Assembly: GCF_030690345.1 (NCBI RefSeq)
Contig: NZ_JAUYGV010000001.1
Coordinates: forward strand, 310,001-374,000
Reading direction: 5' to 3'
DNA length: 64,000 nt
Source of the DNA: Rheinheimera sp.
GTDB lineage: Bacteria; Pseudomonadota; Gammaproteobacteria; Enterobacterales; Alteromonadaceae
Both the position numbers and the translations under genes were made by a program. Positions 55,528 to 64,000 of the stretch are shown piece after piece. How positions within the stretch are numbered: the first letter of the stretch is position 1; the number at the start of each line of letters is the position of its first letter. The notes beneath the pieces were generated by a model. It had not been told where the DNA came from and did no database searches. It saw nothing but the letters and a program-made list of their open reading frames with translations.

Positions 55528-56796
55528 ATGATCCAGGGTACAACGCAACAGGACAATATTATTCAGCGACCGGCGAAAACGCAGCTACGGCGTTTTTTGC
55601 CCGCCGCCGTTATCAGCGCCGGCATAGTACTGTTGGCAGTGGCGTTTTTTCAGTCCGTCGGTGAAAGTGCCAGCTTAGTGCTGCCGCGCAATCAAATGCA
55701 GTTTGCCACCGTACAGCGCGGTGATCTGGTACGCGATATCGCGGTACAAGGCAGGATAGTCGCGGCTAATGCCCCTACTTTGTACAGCCAGGAAACCGGC
55801 CAGGTGCAGTTATTTAAACAACCGGGCGAAGCGGTAACCCTGGGCGACTTGCTGGCCACCATCACCAGCCCAACCTTGCAAAATGATTTACAACAGCAAC
55901 AGGCCGTGCTGGCCGGCATGCAAAGTGAAGCTGAACGCGCCGCCCTGAACGCCCGTGAGCAACAATTGGATATGGAGCAGGTAATGAACGCTGCTCAGGT
56001 TAACTTACTGGCTGCGCGGCGCGAGTTGCAGCGCGCTACTCAGTCGATTGAACTTGGCGTGATCCGTAAACTGGATTTTGATATCGCCACAGACAACCTG
56101 ACCAAAGCCGAACTGGAATTTGATCATGCCAAACGTAAGGTAGAGCTGGCCAAAGATAAGCTTAGCTTTGAACAAAGCTCACGAGCGCAAGATATTCACC
56201 GCCAGCAACTGGTGGTAGATGAACTGCAGCGCAAAGTCACGGCACTGAATATCACTGCGCCGGTAACCGGGCAATTAGGTACATGGCTGGTGGAGCAACA
56301 AAGCCATGTATTACCCGGCCAGGCATTACTGACCGTTATTGATTTAAGCCAATACGAAGCAGAGCTGGCGGTGCCGGAAAGCTATGCCCGCGATTTACTG
56401 CCGGGCCAGCAGGTCGATATCAACCTCGGTAATCAGCTGTTAAGCGGTGCTATCAGTTATATCGCACCGGAAGTGCGCAACAACCAGGTTAGTGCCCGGG
56501 TACGTTTTAGCCAGGTTGACAGCACGCAATTACGGCAAAGCCAACGTTTAACTGCCCGCGTTATTCTGGAGCACAAAGAAAATGTGCTGAAAATTGCCCG
56601 TGGTGATTTTGTCAGCTCCGGCGGTGGCCGTCAGGCTTATCAGGTGTTGGACAATAAGGCGCTGCGCAAAAATATCGAGTTGGGCGCCCTGTCGGTGCAA
56701 TGGGTAGAAATACTCAGCGGTGCCACCGAGGGCGAGCAATGGGTTATTTCAAATTTAGCCGACTTTGAAGAGCAAAGCCGGGTTAACCTGAACTAA
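55528..56796 (+). CDS. HlyD/MacA-like periplasmic adaptor
   Basis: The 422-residue protein has one N-terminal membrane helix (PAAVISAGIVLLAVAFFQSV), then the adaptor layout: a lipoyl half (VQGRIVAANAPTLYSQETGQVQ), a long coiled coil (QQAVLAGMQSEAERAALNAREQQLDMEQ ...), the second lipoyl half (LNITAPVTGQLGTWLVEQQSHV) and the beta-barrel. It should bridge the ABC transporter to an outer-membrane channel not encoded here. AAGGAC lies before the ATG. First gene of the six-gene operon. Confidence 0.9.
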   Translation: MIQGTTQQDNIIQRPAKTQLRRFLPAAVISAGIVLLAVAFFQSVGESASLVLPRNQMQFATVQRGDLVRDIAVQGRIVAANAPTLYSQETGQVQLFKQPGEAVTLGDLLATITSPTLQNDLQQQQAVLAGMQSEAERAALNAREQQLDMEQVMNAAQVNLLAARRELQRATQSIELGVIRKLDFDIATDNLTKAELEFDHAKRKVELAKDKLSFEQSSRAQDIHRQQLVVDELQRKVTALNITAPVTGQLGTWLVEQQSHVLPGQALLTVIDLSQYEAELAVPESYARDLLPGQQVDINLGNQLLSGAISYIAPEVRNNQVSARVRFSQVDSTQLRQSQRLTARVILEHKENVLKIARGDFVSSGGGRQAYQVLDNKALRKNIELGALSVQWVEILSGATEGEQWVISNLADFEEQSRVNLN

Positions 56797-56813
56797 TAAG
56801 CAAGGATACCTTT

Positions 56814-57512
56814 ATGATAACGCTAACTAATTTAAGCAAAATTTTTCGCACCGAGTTAATTGAAACCCATGCGCTGCGCGACATTAACCTGCAGGTAAAT
56901 GAAGGCGAATTTGCTGCCCTTACCGGGCCATCCGGCTCAGGTAAATCAACGCTGCTGAATATTCTCGGTACCCTGGAAAACTTTGACGCCGGCGACTATC
57001 TGCTCGATGGCATATCGGTAAAAGGTTTGTCTGATGCGGCCCTGTCGAAATTACGCAATGAAAAGATAGGTTTTATTTTTCAGAGCTTTAACTTAATCAA
57101 AGACTTCAGCATCTATGACAATATCGAACTGCCACTGCGCTATCGCGGTTTAAAGGCCAGCGAGCGTAAACAACGTATTGAGCACGCTTTGGAGCTGGTA
57201 GGTCTGCATGCACGGCGCGATTACTTGCCGGGGCAATTATCCGGCGGCCAGCAACAACGGGTCGCTATTGCCCGCGCCATTGCCGGCCAGCCGCGCATTT
57301 TGCTGGCCGATGAACCTACCGGCAACCTTGACTCGTTAATGGCACGCCAGGTGATGGAGCTGTTGGAGCAGATAAACCAGCAAGGCTGCACCATTTTAAT
57401 GGTAACGCATGACCCCGATCAGGCGCGCCGCGCCGGGCGGCATATTCAGATCATCGATGGTCAGTTACACGACTCAACCCTGTACGACCCACTGACCCGG
57501 CAAACTGCGTAA
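56814..57512 (+). CDS. ABC transporter ATPase, MacB/LolD-like
   Basis: The 232-residue protein is a stand-alone nucleotide-binding subunit: Walker A GPSGSGKST, QSFNLIKDFSIYDNIELPLRY after the Q-loop, signature LSGGQQQRVAIARAI, Walker B ILLADEPTGNLDS. These features define the MacB/LolD group, which works with FtsX-like permeases as mechanotransmitters. AAGGA lies before the ATG, 17 bases after the adaptor gene. Confidence 0.93.
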   Translation: MITLTNLSKIFRTELIETHALRDINLQVNEGEFAALTGPSGSGKSTLLNILGTLENFDAGDYLLDGISVKGLSDAALSKLRNEKIGFIFQSFNLIKDFSIYDNIELPLRYRGLKASERKQRIEHALELVGLHARRDYLPGQLSGGQQQRVAIARAIAGQPRILLADEPTGNLDSLMARQVMELLEQINQQGCTILMVTHDPDQARRAGRHIQIIDGQLHDSTLYDPLTRQTA

Positions 57513-57521
57513 GGAAGCCCC

Positions 57522-58820
57522 ATGGAACAGTTATTTTACTACCTTAAAGTGAGCTGGTTCAGCGTTAAACGTGCGCCACTGCCTTATATGCTGACAGTGC
57601 TGATCTTAAGTCTGGGACTGGGCGTGTTTTTCAGCAATGCTACCTTCTATTACCGGATGAACAGTGACCCGTTACCGGATAAAAGCGATAAATTGTTCTT
57701 TCCCATGATGATGCTGGTGCCTTATCAGTGCAGTGATTGCAAGCCGCCGTCTGTACTGAGCTATAGCAATGTTGCCAAGCTGGCTGCCAGCGATATTCCG
57801 TCAGCCAAAGCAGCCATGTACAGCGCCGATGGCTACCTGCGCCAGCATGCAACGCAACCGCCGACGCCGGTGAATATCCGCATTACCCAACGCGACTTTT
57901 TCACTATGTTTGACGTACCGCTGCTGCACGGCAGTGTCTGGGCGGATGATCAGGCGCGGGACGAGCTGCTGCTCAGCAAAGCCAGCGCAGAGAAAATATT
58001 CGGTCGCAGCGACGTAACCGGGCAGCAATTATTGTTGGATGACCGCCTGTTTACCGTAATTGGCGTGCTGGACGAGTGGCAAATGCTGCCAAAACTCTAT
58101 GATGCTTTTGGCCGCAACTACCTAAACGCCGCTGAAGATATTTATCTGCCACTGGAAAGCGGTTATGACTACAACTATTTATCTAACCGCAACTCATCCA
58201 CCTTCGATGATGCTGACTACCGTAAGTTAGCCACCGATGGCCGGACCAAAGCGATACATCAGCTGCAGTACTGGGTGCAACTGGATACGCCGGCACAGCA
58301 GCAAGCCTACCGTCAGTTTATGGCAAACCTGGTTGCCGATGAAAAAGCAGCAGGACGCCACCCCAGCGCAGAGGCTAACCAACTGGTGATGATGCGCGAC
58401 ATTATCCGCTATTTTGGTGGTGAGTCCGGCGATATCAAAGCCTTTGCCATCGTAACCTTGTTGTTCTTGCTGGTATGTATCTTCAATGCCAGTCACTTAT
58501 CGTTAAACCGCTATCTGAGTAATCAGTATGAATTCAGCCTGCGCCGTGCCCTTGGCGCCAAACGCAGCCAGCTCCAGCTGCAGTTGTTGGTAGATATGAG
58601 CATGATGAGCGCTTTTACGCTGGGCGGCGCGGCAGTTATCGCTTATGGCAGTATCAATCTGATGAACTATCTGTGGCCATCCAACCGCTTGTTTGCCAGC
58701 TGGGATCTGCAGCTGATGCTGGTGCTGGCGGCGTTAACCTTAATCTGCAGTTATCTGGTTACCCTGTACCCGTCATTACGCGCCTCTTTTGGCTCACTGA
58801 ATAAACAACTTAAGGAGTAA
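57522..58820 (+). CDS. FtsX-like ABC permease 1
   Basis: The 432-residue protein has one N-terminal membrane helix (PYMLTVLILSLGLGVFFSN), a periplasmic MacB_PCD-type domain of about 250 residues, then three helices with SLRRALGAKRSQLQLQLLVD between, the FtsX coupling region. It pairs with the next gene's product as a heterodimer. It follows the ATPase gene by nine bases with AAGGAA before the ATG. Confidence 0.88.
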   Translation: MEQLFYYLKVSWFSVKRAPLPYMLTVLILSLGLGVFFSNATFYYRMNSDPLPDKSDKLFFPMMMLVPYQCSDCKPPSVLSYSNVAKLAASDIPSAKAAMYSADGYLRQHATQPPTPVNIRITQRDFFTMFDVPLLHGSVWADDQARDELLLSKASAEKIFGRSDVTGQQLLLDDRLFTVIGVLDEWQMLPKLYDAFGRNYLNAAEDIYLPLESGYDYNYLSNRNSSTFDDADYRKLATDGRTKAIHQLQYWVQLDTPAQQQAYRQFMANLVADEKAAGRHPSAEANQLVMMRDIIRYFGGESGDIKAFAIVTLLFLLVCIFNASHLSLNRYLSNQYEFSLRRALGAKRSQLQLQLLVDMSMMSAFTLGGAAVIAYGSINLMNYLWPSNRLFASWDLQLMLVLAALTLICSYLVTLYPSLRASFGSLNKQLKE

Positions 58821-58824
58821 GCTG

Positions 58825-60018
58825 ATGCCGCTACATTTACTGTTTAAATCACTGCAAAGACGCAAAGTCGTCACAGCGCTGTTGCTGATACAACTTGCCA
58901 TGACATTTGCGCTGCTGCTTAACAGCATACTGCTGGCCCAGCAAACCCGGCATCAGCTGCAACAACCTACCGGCCTGCCGCTACAGCAAACGCTGCAGGT
59001 ACAACTTAAACCGACGACAAACGCCTTACGGCAATACCCGGCACTGGGCGATTTACTGATGCGTCAGATGGCAGCAGTGCGCGCTATACCTGGCGTTGAA
59101 GCGGTAGCATACAGTAATCAGGGCCCCTTGCTGCAAGGCGGCAATAATGGCAATGTGCATGACCCCGATCGCGAAGAGCTTAGCAAGGCCAATGGCGTGC
59201 CGTTATACACCGTATCCGCCGATTTTTTCTCTGTCCTGCAACTGCCGTTGCTGGCCGGTGAACTGCCACAAAGCGAAATTGCAGTAGACGGTTCAGCGCC
59301 CTCACCGGTGGTTATTACCAAAAGTCTGGCGGATAAGGTATTTGATGGCACACCGGCGGCAGGCAGAACGGTTAACCGTGGCCCGGTTGCGGCCGTCGTA
59401 GCAGACTTTTATGGCCAGCGCAGTGCCGGTACCGTCAACTATAACTCTATTCAGGTAGCCCCGCTGTATGGCGTTGACTGGGGCTACAGCCTGCTGCTAC
59501 GCACTACACCGGATAGTACCGGAAAGGTTCGTCAGGCTTTGCCTCAGGTACTGCAACAGGTAGACAGTAATATTGAGATCTTCTACATCCGCACGTTGGC
59601 CGAGCAGCAACAACGCCTGTACAGCAATGAGTTCGGCTTAGCCAGCCTGCTGAGTTTACTCAGTGCACTGATGCTGCTGGTCAGTATGATCTCCAGCTAC
59701 AGCAGCGCCTATTTCCACACGCTGAAACACCAGCAGGAAATTGGTATCAAACGCGCGCTGGGTGCCAGCAAAAGCCGCATTTTTAATGAGCTGCTAAGCG
59801 AAAACTGGTTAACCACTGTGCTGGGTGCCATGGCCGGTGTTGGCTGCGCCTTGCTGCTGAATAAGCTGCTGTCGCAAGTGATCAGTATACCGGCGCTGAG
59901 CTGGTGGTTACCGCTGGCTGCCTGCGCAATTTTGCTGCTTTGTGTCACGGTAGCAACATGGTATCCTGCGGCTATTGCCACCCGGGTGTCGCCGGCTACC
60001 GCTACTAAAACCTTATAA
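58825..60018 (+). CDS. FtsX-like ABC permease 2
   Basis: The 397-residue protein repeats the plan of its neighbour: N-terminal helix, periplasmic domain (AIPGVEAVAYSNQGPL ... YTVSADFFSVLQLPLLAGE), three C-terminal helices with HQQEIGIKRALGASKSRIF. Substrates of such systems are often peptides or lipopeptides, but nothing here shows which. TAAGGAGT lies before the ATG, four bases after the preceding stop. Confidence 0.88.
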   Translation: MPLHLLFKSLQRRKVVTALLLIQLAMTFALLLNSILLAQQTRHQLQQPTGLPLQQTLQVQLKPTTNALRQYPALGDLLMRQMAAVRAIPGVEAVAYSNQGPLLQGGNNGNVHDPDREELSKANGVPLYTVSADFFSVLQLPLLAGELPQSEIAVDGSAPSPVVITKSLADKVFDGTPAAGRTVNRGPVAAVVADFYGQRSAGTVNYNSIQVAPLYGVDWGYSLLLRTTPDSTGKVRQALPQVLQQVDSNIEIFYIRTLAEQQQRLYSNEFGLASLLSLLSALMLLVSMISSYSSAYFHTLKHQQEIGIKRALGASKSRIFNELLSENWLTTVLGAMAGVGCALLLNKLLSQVISIPALSWWLPLAACAILLLCVTVATWYPAAIATRVSPATATKTL

Positions 60019-60021
60019 ACT

Positions 60022-61337
60022 ATGCTGAAATTATTGGTAATTGATGACAACCAGCCAATCTGTCAGGCCCTGCAAACGCTGTTTGCGTTGCAGGGTTATC
60101 AGGTGTTGTGCGCCAACTCGCCTGAGCAGGCGTGGCAGTTGCTAAGCCAGCATAATATTGATTTGATATTGCAGGATATGAATTTCAGTGCCGGACAAAT
60201 GCAGGGCTCTCAGGGCCAAACCCTGTTTTACCGGGTGCGAGGGCAATACCCCGCGATCCCCATTGTACTGATGACAGCCTGGACCCAACTTGAGATGGTG
60301 GTAGAGCTGGTAAAAGCCGGCGCTACAGACTACATTGCCAAACCCTGGGACGACCAGCGCTTGCTGCTCACCGTGGCTAATGCATTAAAGCTTAAGCAAC
60401 TGAGTGAACAGCAGCAGCGTGCAGAACAAGAACGTAATGCGGCGTTTGCCGGCAAAGACTTGTGTAACCTGGTATTTGCCAGCAGCCAAATGCAGCAGCT
60501 GCTACAGATGACGCTGCAATTGGCACCATCCGCGGCGGCGGTATTAATCACCGGCCCCAATGGCGCCGGTAAAGAAGGCATTGCCAATGTGCTGCATGCC
60601 AACTCGCCGCGTAAAAATAAACCCTTTATTAAAGTAAACATGGGCGCCCTGCCGGCCGATTTAATGGAAGCTGAATTGTTTGGCGCCGAAGCCGGCGCTT
60701 ACAGTGGTGCCGGCAAAACCCGCATTGGCCGCTTTGAAGCGGCTGACGGCGGCAGTGTGTTTTTAGATGAAATCGGTAATTTGTCGCTGGCCGGCCAGGC
60801 CAAGCTGCTGCGCGTGCTGCAAACCGGCGAATTTGAACGCCTGGGTTCAAGCACTACGCGCAAAGTCGATGTACGGCTGATAAGCGCCACCAACAGTGAC
60901 TTAACTGCAGCAATACACCGCGGCGATTTTCGCCAGGATCTGTACTACCGCATCAATGTGGTGCAGTTGGCACTGCCGGCTTTGGCGCAGCGGCCGGATG
61001 ATATTCTGCCACTGGCGCGCTATTTTCTTGCCGGTAAAAAAGCCCTCAGTGCAGCAGCAGAACAGTTGTTAGCCAATTACCGCTGGCCGGGTAATGTGCG
61101 CGAGTTGCAAAATGTGTGTCAGCGCGCACTGCTGCTAAGCAGTAACAGTGAAATACAAAGCGCAGATCTGGGCCTGCCCGATACCGTGATCAGCGGCAAA
61201 CGGGTGTTGGATGATATCGACCGCGAGCAGTTACAACAAGCCTTGCTGCAGGCCGGTGGCGTAATATCCAGGGCGGCAAAACAATTAGGTATCAGCCGCC
61301 AGGCTCTGTACCGGCGCATGGAGTATTACGGCATTGA
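60022..61337 (+). CDS. Sigma-54-dependent NtrC-type response regulator
   Basis: The 441-residue protein (stop at 61345-61347) has a receiver domain with D8, D9 and phosphoryl site D52, an AAA+ domain with GPNGAGKEG as Walker A, and a Fis-type helix-turn-helix at the end (GVISRAAKQLGISRQALYRRM). The sigma-54-contacting loop is GAYSGA (225-230) in place of GAFTGA. With the promoter at 55473 it should activate its own operon when phosphorylated by the kinase encoded next. Three bases after the permease stop; the kinase gene overlaps its end. Confidence 0.92.
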
Positions 61338-62653
61338 TGCGCCCTGACAGCCGCTTTACGTTAGGCAAAATGAGCAGTCAAAGTCGGTTAAACCTGCTGT
61401 GCCTGCTGCTGACGCTGATTGCCCTGACAGTACAACTTATTGTGGCAAGCCCCGGTAATCTGCTGACTTTGGCCATCTGCTGCGCCGGCATTGTGCTTGC
61501 CATGTTATTGCAGTGGGCGCTCAAACCGCTGACAACAGAAATACAGGCGCTGAATCTGCATGCACAAAATTTGCAGGACGGCAGTTTTAATACCAGCGCT
61601 AATCAGTTAAAAGTGAATGAGCTCAAAGCGTTGGCTGATAGTTTAAACAGTATGTCAGCACAACTGCGCAGCGAACGCGCCAGCTTATATCAGCGCGAGC
61701 TGCTACTGGACACCGTACTGCAAAGCAGCCCCACCGCCCTGCTGCTAACCGACGACAACGACACCATACTGATGAGTAACCCGGTAGCACGGCAACTATT
61801 GAACCACGGCAAGGCTTTTGACGGCAGCAAACTGCAAAGCATAGTCACTGCCTTACCCACGCTGGCACAGGCCATTGCTGCACAACAGCAAGGCTTACTC
61901 CATCTGCCGGATAGCAGTATCTGGCACTTGTCACTAAGCCGGTTTCAGTTAAACCAAAAACAGCACCGGCTGTATTTATTAAAACCGATGACGCGTGAAA
62001 TTCAGCGTGAAGAGCTGACAGCCTGGAAAAAGCTGTTGCGGGTGATTGGCCATGAATTAAATAATACCCTGGCGCCACTGTCATCACTGGCATTTTCCGG
62101 CGAGCAACGCGCCCTGCAACTGCAACAAAGTGAACTGGCCGGCCTGTTCAGTACGCTGAGCGAGCGCAGCCGGGAGCTTAACCAGTTTGTGCAGGCCTAT
62201 ATTCAGTTTGCCAAATTGCCACGTCCCAGCCTGAGCACAGTTAACTGGCCGAGGCTGATTAATCAGTTAGAGGATCTGTACAGGTTTGAACTTAACGGTG
62301 CATTGCCACAATTACCCTGGCAGGCCGACAGCCAACAACTGCAGCAGTTGCTGCTCAATCTGCTGAAAAATGCCCATGAGTCGGGCTCTGCAGCAGAGCT
62401 TATTACTTTACAGTTTTGTGAAAGCCCGCAACAATTGACGATCACGTTACAAGATGGCGGCGGCGGGATGAGTAACGAGCAATTGCAGCATGCATTGGTA
62501 CCGTTTTACACCAGTAAAGCCGGCGGCTCGGGTATAGGGCTCAGCTTGTGCCGCGATATTATTGAAGCGCATGGCGGCAGTATCAGTTTGCGTAATCAAC
62601 CACCCGGGCTGCAGGTCATGCTGATATTGCCCGCACACAGCACCAACATCTGA
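61337..62653 (+). CDS. NtrY-like membrane histidine kinase
   Basis: The protein of about 438 residues has two N-terminal membrane helices with almost no periplasmic loop, a HAMP-like linker, a PAS-type segment (LLDTVLQSSPTALLLTDDNDTI), H-box VIGHELNNTLAPLSSL, N-box LLLNLLKNAHESGS and G-boxes DGGGGMSNEQL and GGSGIGLSLCRDI. The lack of a periplasmic sensor suggests it detects a signal in or at the membrane, perhaps the transporter itself. The ATG at 61337 overlaps the regulator gene by 11 bases; an ATG at 61370 is possible. Confidence 0.9.
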   Translation: MRPDSRFTLGKMSSQSRLNLLCLLLTLIALTVQLIVASPGNLLTLAICCAGIVLAMLLQWALKPLTTEIQALNLHAQNLQDGSFNTSANQLKVNELKALADSLNSMSAQLRSERASLYQRELLLDTVLQSSPTALLLTDDNDTILMSNPVARQLLNHGKAFDGSKLQSIVTALPTLAQAIAAQQQGLLHLPDSSIWHLSLSRFQLNQKQHRLYLLKPMTREIQREELTAWKKLLRVIGHELNNTLAPLSSLAFSGEQRALQLQQSELAGLFSTLSERSRELNQFVQAYIQFAKLPRPSLSTVNWPRLINQLEDLYRFELNGALPQLPWQADSQQLQQLLLNLLKNAHESGSAAELITLQFCESPQQLTITLQDGGGGMSNEQLQHALVPFYTSKAGGSGIGLSLCRDIIEAHGGSISLRNQPPGLQVMLILPAHSTNI

Positions 62654-62657
62654 TTAC

Positions 62658-62984
62658 TTATTCCCACTGCACCGGGCTGTGTTTCTTTTGTGCTTTTTGC
62701 AGCATTTCAATCAACGGCACAGCACGCACATTCAAACTAACATGACCTTTACCGCCATTTGGTTTATCAGCAATTTCTGCTTCTGTTTGCTCAGCTTTAG
62801 CCCGTTCGGTTTCAGCAATAGCGGCTAAACCTTGCTGCAATTGCGCCAGGGCTGCGCCAACATCGTCAGCGTAAAGTGCTGAGGGCACTTTGTCGTCCCG
62901 CCCCATCAATTGCAGTAATTTCAGCGCGGCATCTTTAAAGTAAATTAAATCACCGCTGGCTTTGGATTTGAAGGTAACTATCAT
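62658..62984 (-). CDS. DUF1840 family protein
   Basis: The 108-residue cytoplasmic protein starts MIVTFKSKASGDLIYFKDAALKLLQLMG and has a Glu/Ala-rich linker, then HVSLNVRAVPLIEMLQKA, the DUF1840 pattern. Function unknown. The ATG at 62984 has GGAG 6 bases upstream; a longer frame beginning at 63077 would overlap the glpK start. It converges on the histidine kinase gene. Confidence 0.85.
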   Translation of the reverse strand: MIVTFKSKASGDLIYFKDAALKLLQLMGRDDKVPSALYADDVGAALAQLQQGLAAIAETERAKAEQTEAEIADKPNGGKGHVSLNVRAVPLIEMLQKAQKKHSPVQWE

Positions 62985-63070
62985 ACAGACTCCACTATTG
63001 GGCGTAGACACTGCCAGCGTTTGCTGCCAGGCTAAACAATAACTTAAGCATAACGCTAAAAGCTCATGCC

Positions 63071-64000
63071 ATGTCAAAATATATACTCGCTATTGATCAA
63101 GGTACTACCTCAAGCCGCGCCATTATCTATAATCCGGTCCTGCAGGCCGTTGCTTGCGCCCAACAGGAACTGCCACTGAGCTACCCGCAATCCGGCTGGG
63201 TAGAGCAAAACGCGGCACAGATTTGGCAGAGTGTTACTGCCAGTATCAGCCGCGCATTACAGCAAGCCAAACTGAAACCGGCAGATATCGCCGGTATCGG
63301 TATTACGAACCAACGTGAAACCACACTGCTATGGCATAAAACCACAGGCAAAGTGCTGTATCCGGCGATTGTATGGCAGGACAGACGCACAGCAGCGCAA
63401 TGTCAGCAGCTGAAAGAGTCGGGTCTGGAGCCCATGTTGCAACAAAAAACCGGTTTAGTGGCCGATCCGTATTTTTCTGTCACTAAGCTGTGCTGGTTAC
63501 TCGACAACGTGGCAGGTGCAAGACAGGACGCCAACGCCGGCGAGCTGTGTTTTGGTACCATTGATTGTTATCTGTTGTGGCAACTGAGCGGCGGCAAAGT
63601 GCATGCCACCGATGCCAGCAATGCCAGCCGCACCATGCTGTTTAATATTCATCGCCAACAGTGGGATGAAGAACTGCTGCAAATGTTCAATATTCCCGCC
63701 GCTGTGCTGCCGCACGTGCTGGATAACGCAACAGAGTTTGGTTTGACTGACAAAGCGGTGTTTGGCGCGGCGGTGCCGCTGCTAAGCATGATAGGCGATC
63801 AACAGGCAGCGTTATTAGGCCAGGCCTGTATTAACCCCGGCATGAGTAAAAGTACTTATGGCACCGGCTGTTTTGCCGTGGTCAATACCGGCAGTAAGGT
63901 GCTGCACAGCAAACATAAACTGCTTAGCACAGTGGCATGGCGCTTAAACGGCAATACTACTTATGCGCTCGAAGGCAGCATTTTTATGGCTGGCGCAACA
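63071..64000 (+). CDS. glpK: Glycerol kinase, N-terminal part
   Basis: The frame is open to the right edge, so only the first 310 codons are present (full length is usually about 500). It starts MSKYILAIDQGTTSSRAI, followed by ITNQRETTLLWHKTTGK, AIVWQDRRT, GTIDCYLLW and MIGDQQAALLGQ, all standard for GlpK. It phosphorylates glycerol taken up by GlpF with ATP. The ATG is placed at the family start; the gene is divergent from the DUF1840 gene with 86 bases between. Confidence 0.95.
   Translation, partial: MSKYILAIDQGTTSSRAIIYNPVLQAVACAQQELPLSYPQSGWVEQNAAQIWQSVTASISRALQQAKLKPADIAGIGITNQRETTLLWHKTTGKVLYPAIVWQDRRTAAQCQQLKESGLEPMLQQKTGLVADPYFSVTKLCWLLDNVAGARQDANAGELCFGTIDCYLLWQLSGGKVHATDASNASRTMLFNIHRQQWDEELLQMFNIPAAVLPHVLDNATEFGLTDKAVFGAAVPLLSMIGDQQAALLGQACINPGMSKSTYGTGCFAVVNTGSKVLHSKHKLLSTVAWRLNGNTTYALEGSIFMAGAT

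Noticed and set aside
1-64000. CRISPR arrays, tRNA or rRNA genes, prophage
   Set aside because: I saw no regularly spaced repeats, no tRNA-like cloverleaf and no phage structural genes other than the T6SS tail-like proteins.

Overview
The window looks like chromosome of a gammaproteobacterium of the Alteromonadales/Chromatiaceae type, most likely Rheinheimera or a close relative. This is inferred from the gene order SafE-like protein, fnr/etrA, uspE, ttcA, then DUF2987 and Bax-type glucosaminidase, and from the protein sequences. No database search was possible. Base composition is near-balanced over most of the window and clearly more AT-rich at about 15.2-17.6 kb.

Layout. (1) 1-15.2 kb is housekeeping backbone: an anaerobic regulator (Fnr), UspE, tRNA 2-thiocytidine synthesis (TtcA), a murein hydrolase pair, alanine aminotransferase (AlaA), a CDF metal exporter, an alanine/Na+ symporter, SOS-controlled YebG with a near-perfect LexA box, a dGTPase, a patatin lipase, a zinc-ribbon rhomboid protease, a MAPEG protein and an MFS carrier. 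(2) 15.2-17.1 kb is a small AT-rich accessory patch. It holds a DUF2971-like orphan, a decayed REP-associated transposase (RAYT) with inverted ends, and a truncated orphan Rhs toxin tip. (3) 17.1-50.5 kb is a complete type VI secretion system (T6SS). Almost all of it is on the minus strand, in the order tagH, tssJ, tssK, tssL, tssM, tagF, PP2C phosphatase, tssA, tssB, tssC, a second tssC-like gene, tagJ, tssE, tssF, tssG, clpV, hcp, vgrG, PAAR, a HEAT-repeat protein, a degenerate thiolase-fold protein, a 1471-residue Rhs effector and its immunity gene. A Ser/Thr kinase is divergent at the head. Kinase, phosphatase, FHA protein and TagF make up a threonine-phosphorylation control circuit. (4) 50.5-53.7 kb is a vitamin B12 uptake and adenosylation operon (btuD, btuC, cobO, btuF). 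(5) 53.8-55.3 kb has two poorly known envelope genes. (6) 55.4-62.7 kb is a six-gene export system (HlyD adaptor, ABC ATPase, two FtsX-like permeases, NtrC-type regulator, histidine kinase) behind a sigma-54 promoter with two tandem upstream dyads. (7) The window ends with a DUF1840 protein and the first 310 codons of glycerol kinase.

The most interesting material is the Rhs end of the T6SS. The toxin tip plus immunity gene form a cassette bounded by an 11-bp in-frame direct repeat, with a second, silent toxin tip behind it that has been cut by a RAYT element. The effector gene and its immunity gene carry G10 and G9 homopolymers. The Rhs protein has no PAAR domain of its own and is preceded by a stand-alone PAAR gene, a HEAT-like gene and a thiolase-like gene that seems to have lost its catalytic residues. 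Together these could be an effector-loading module.
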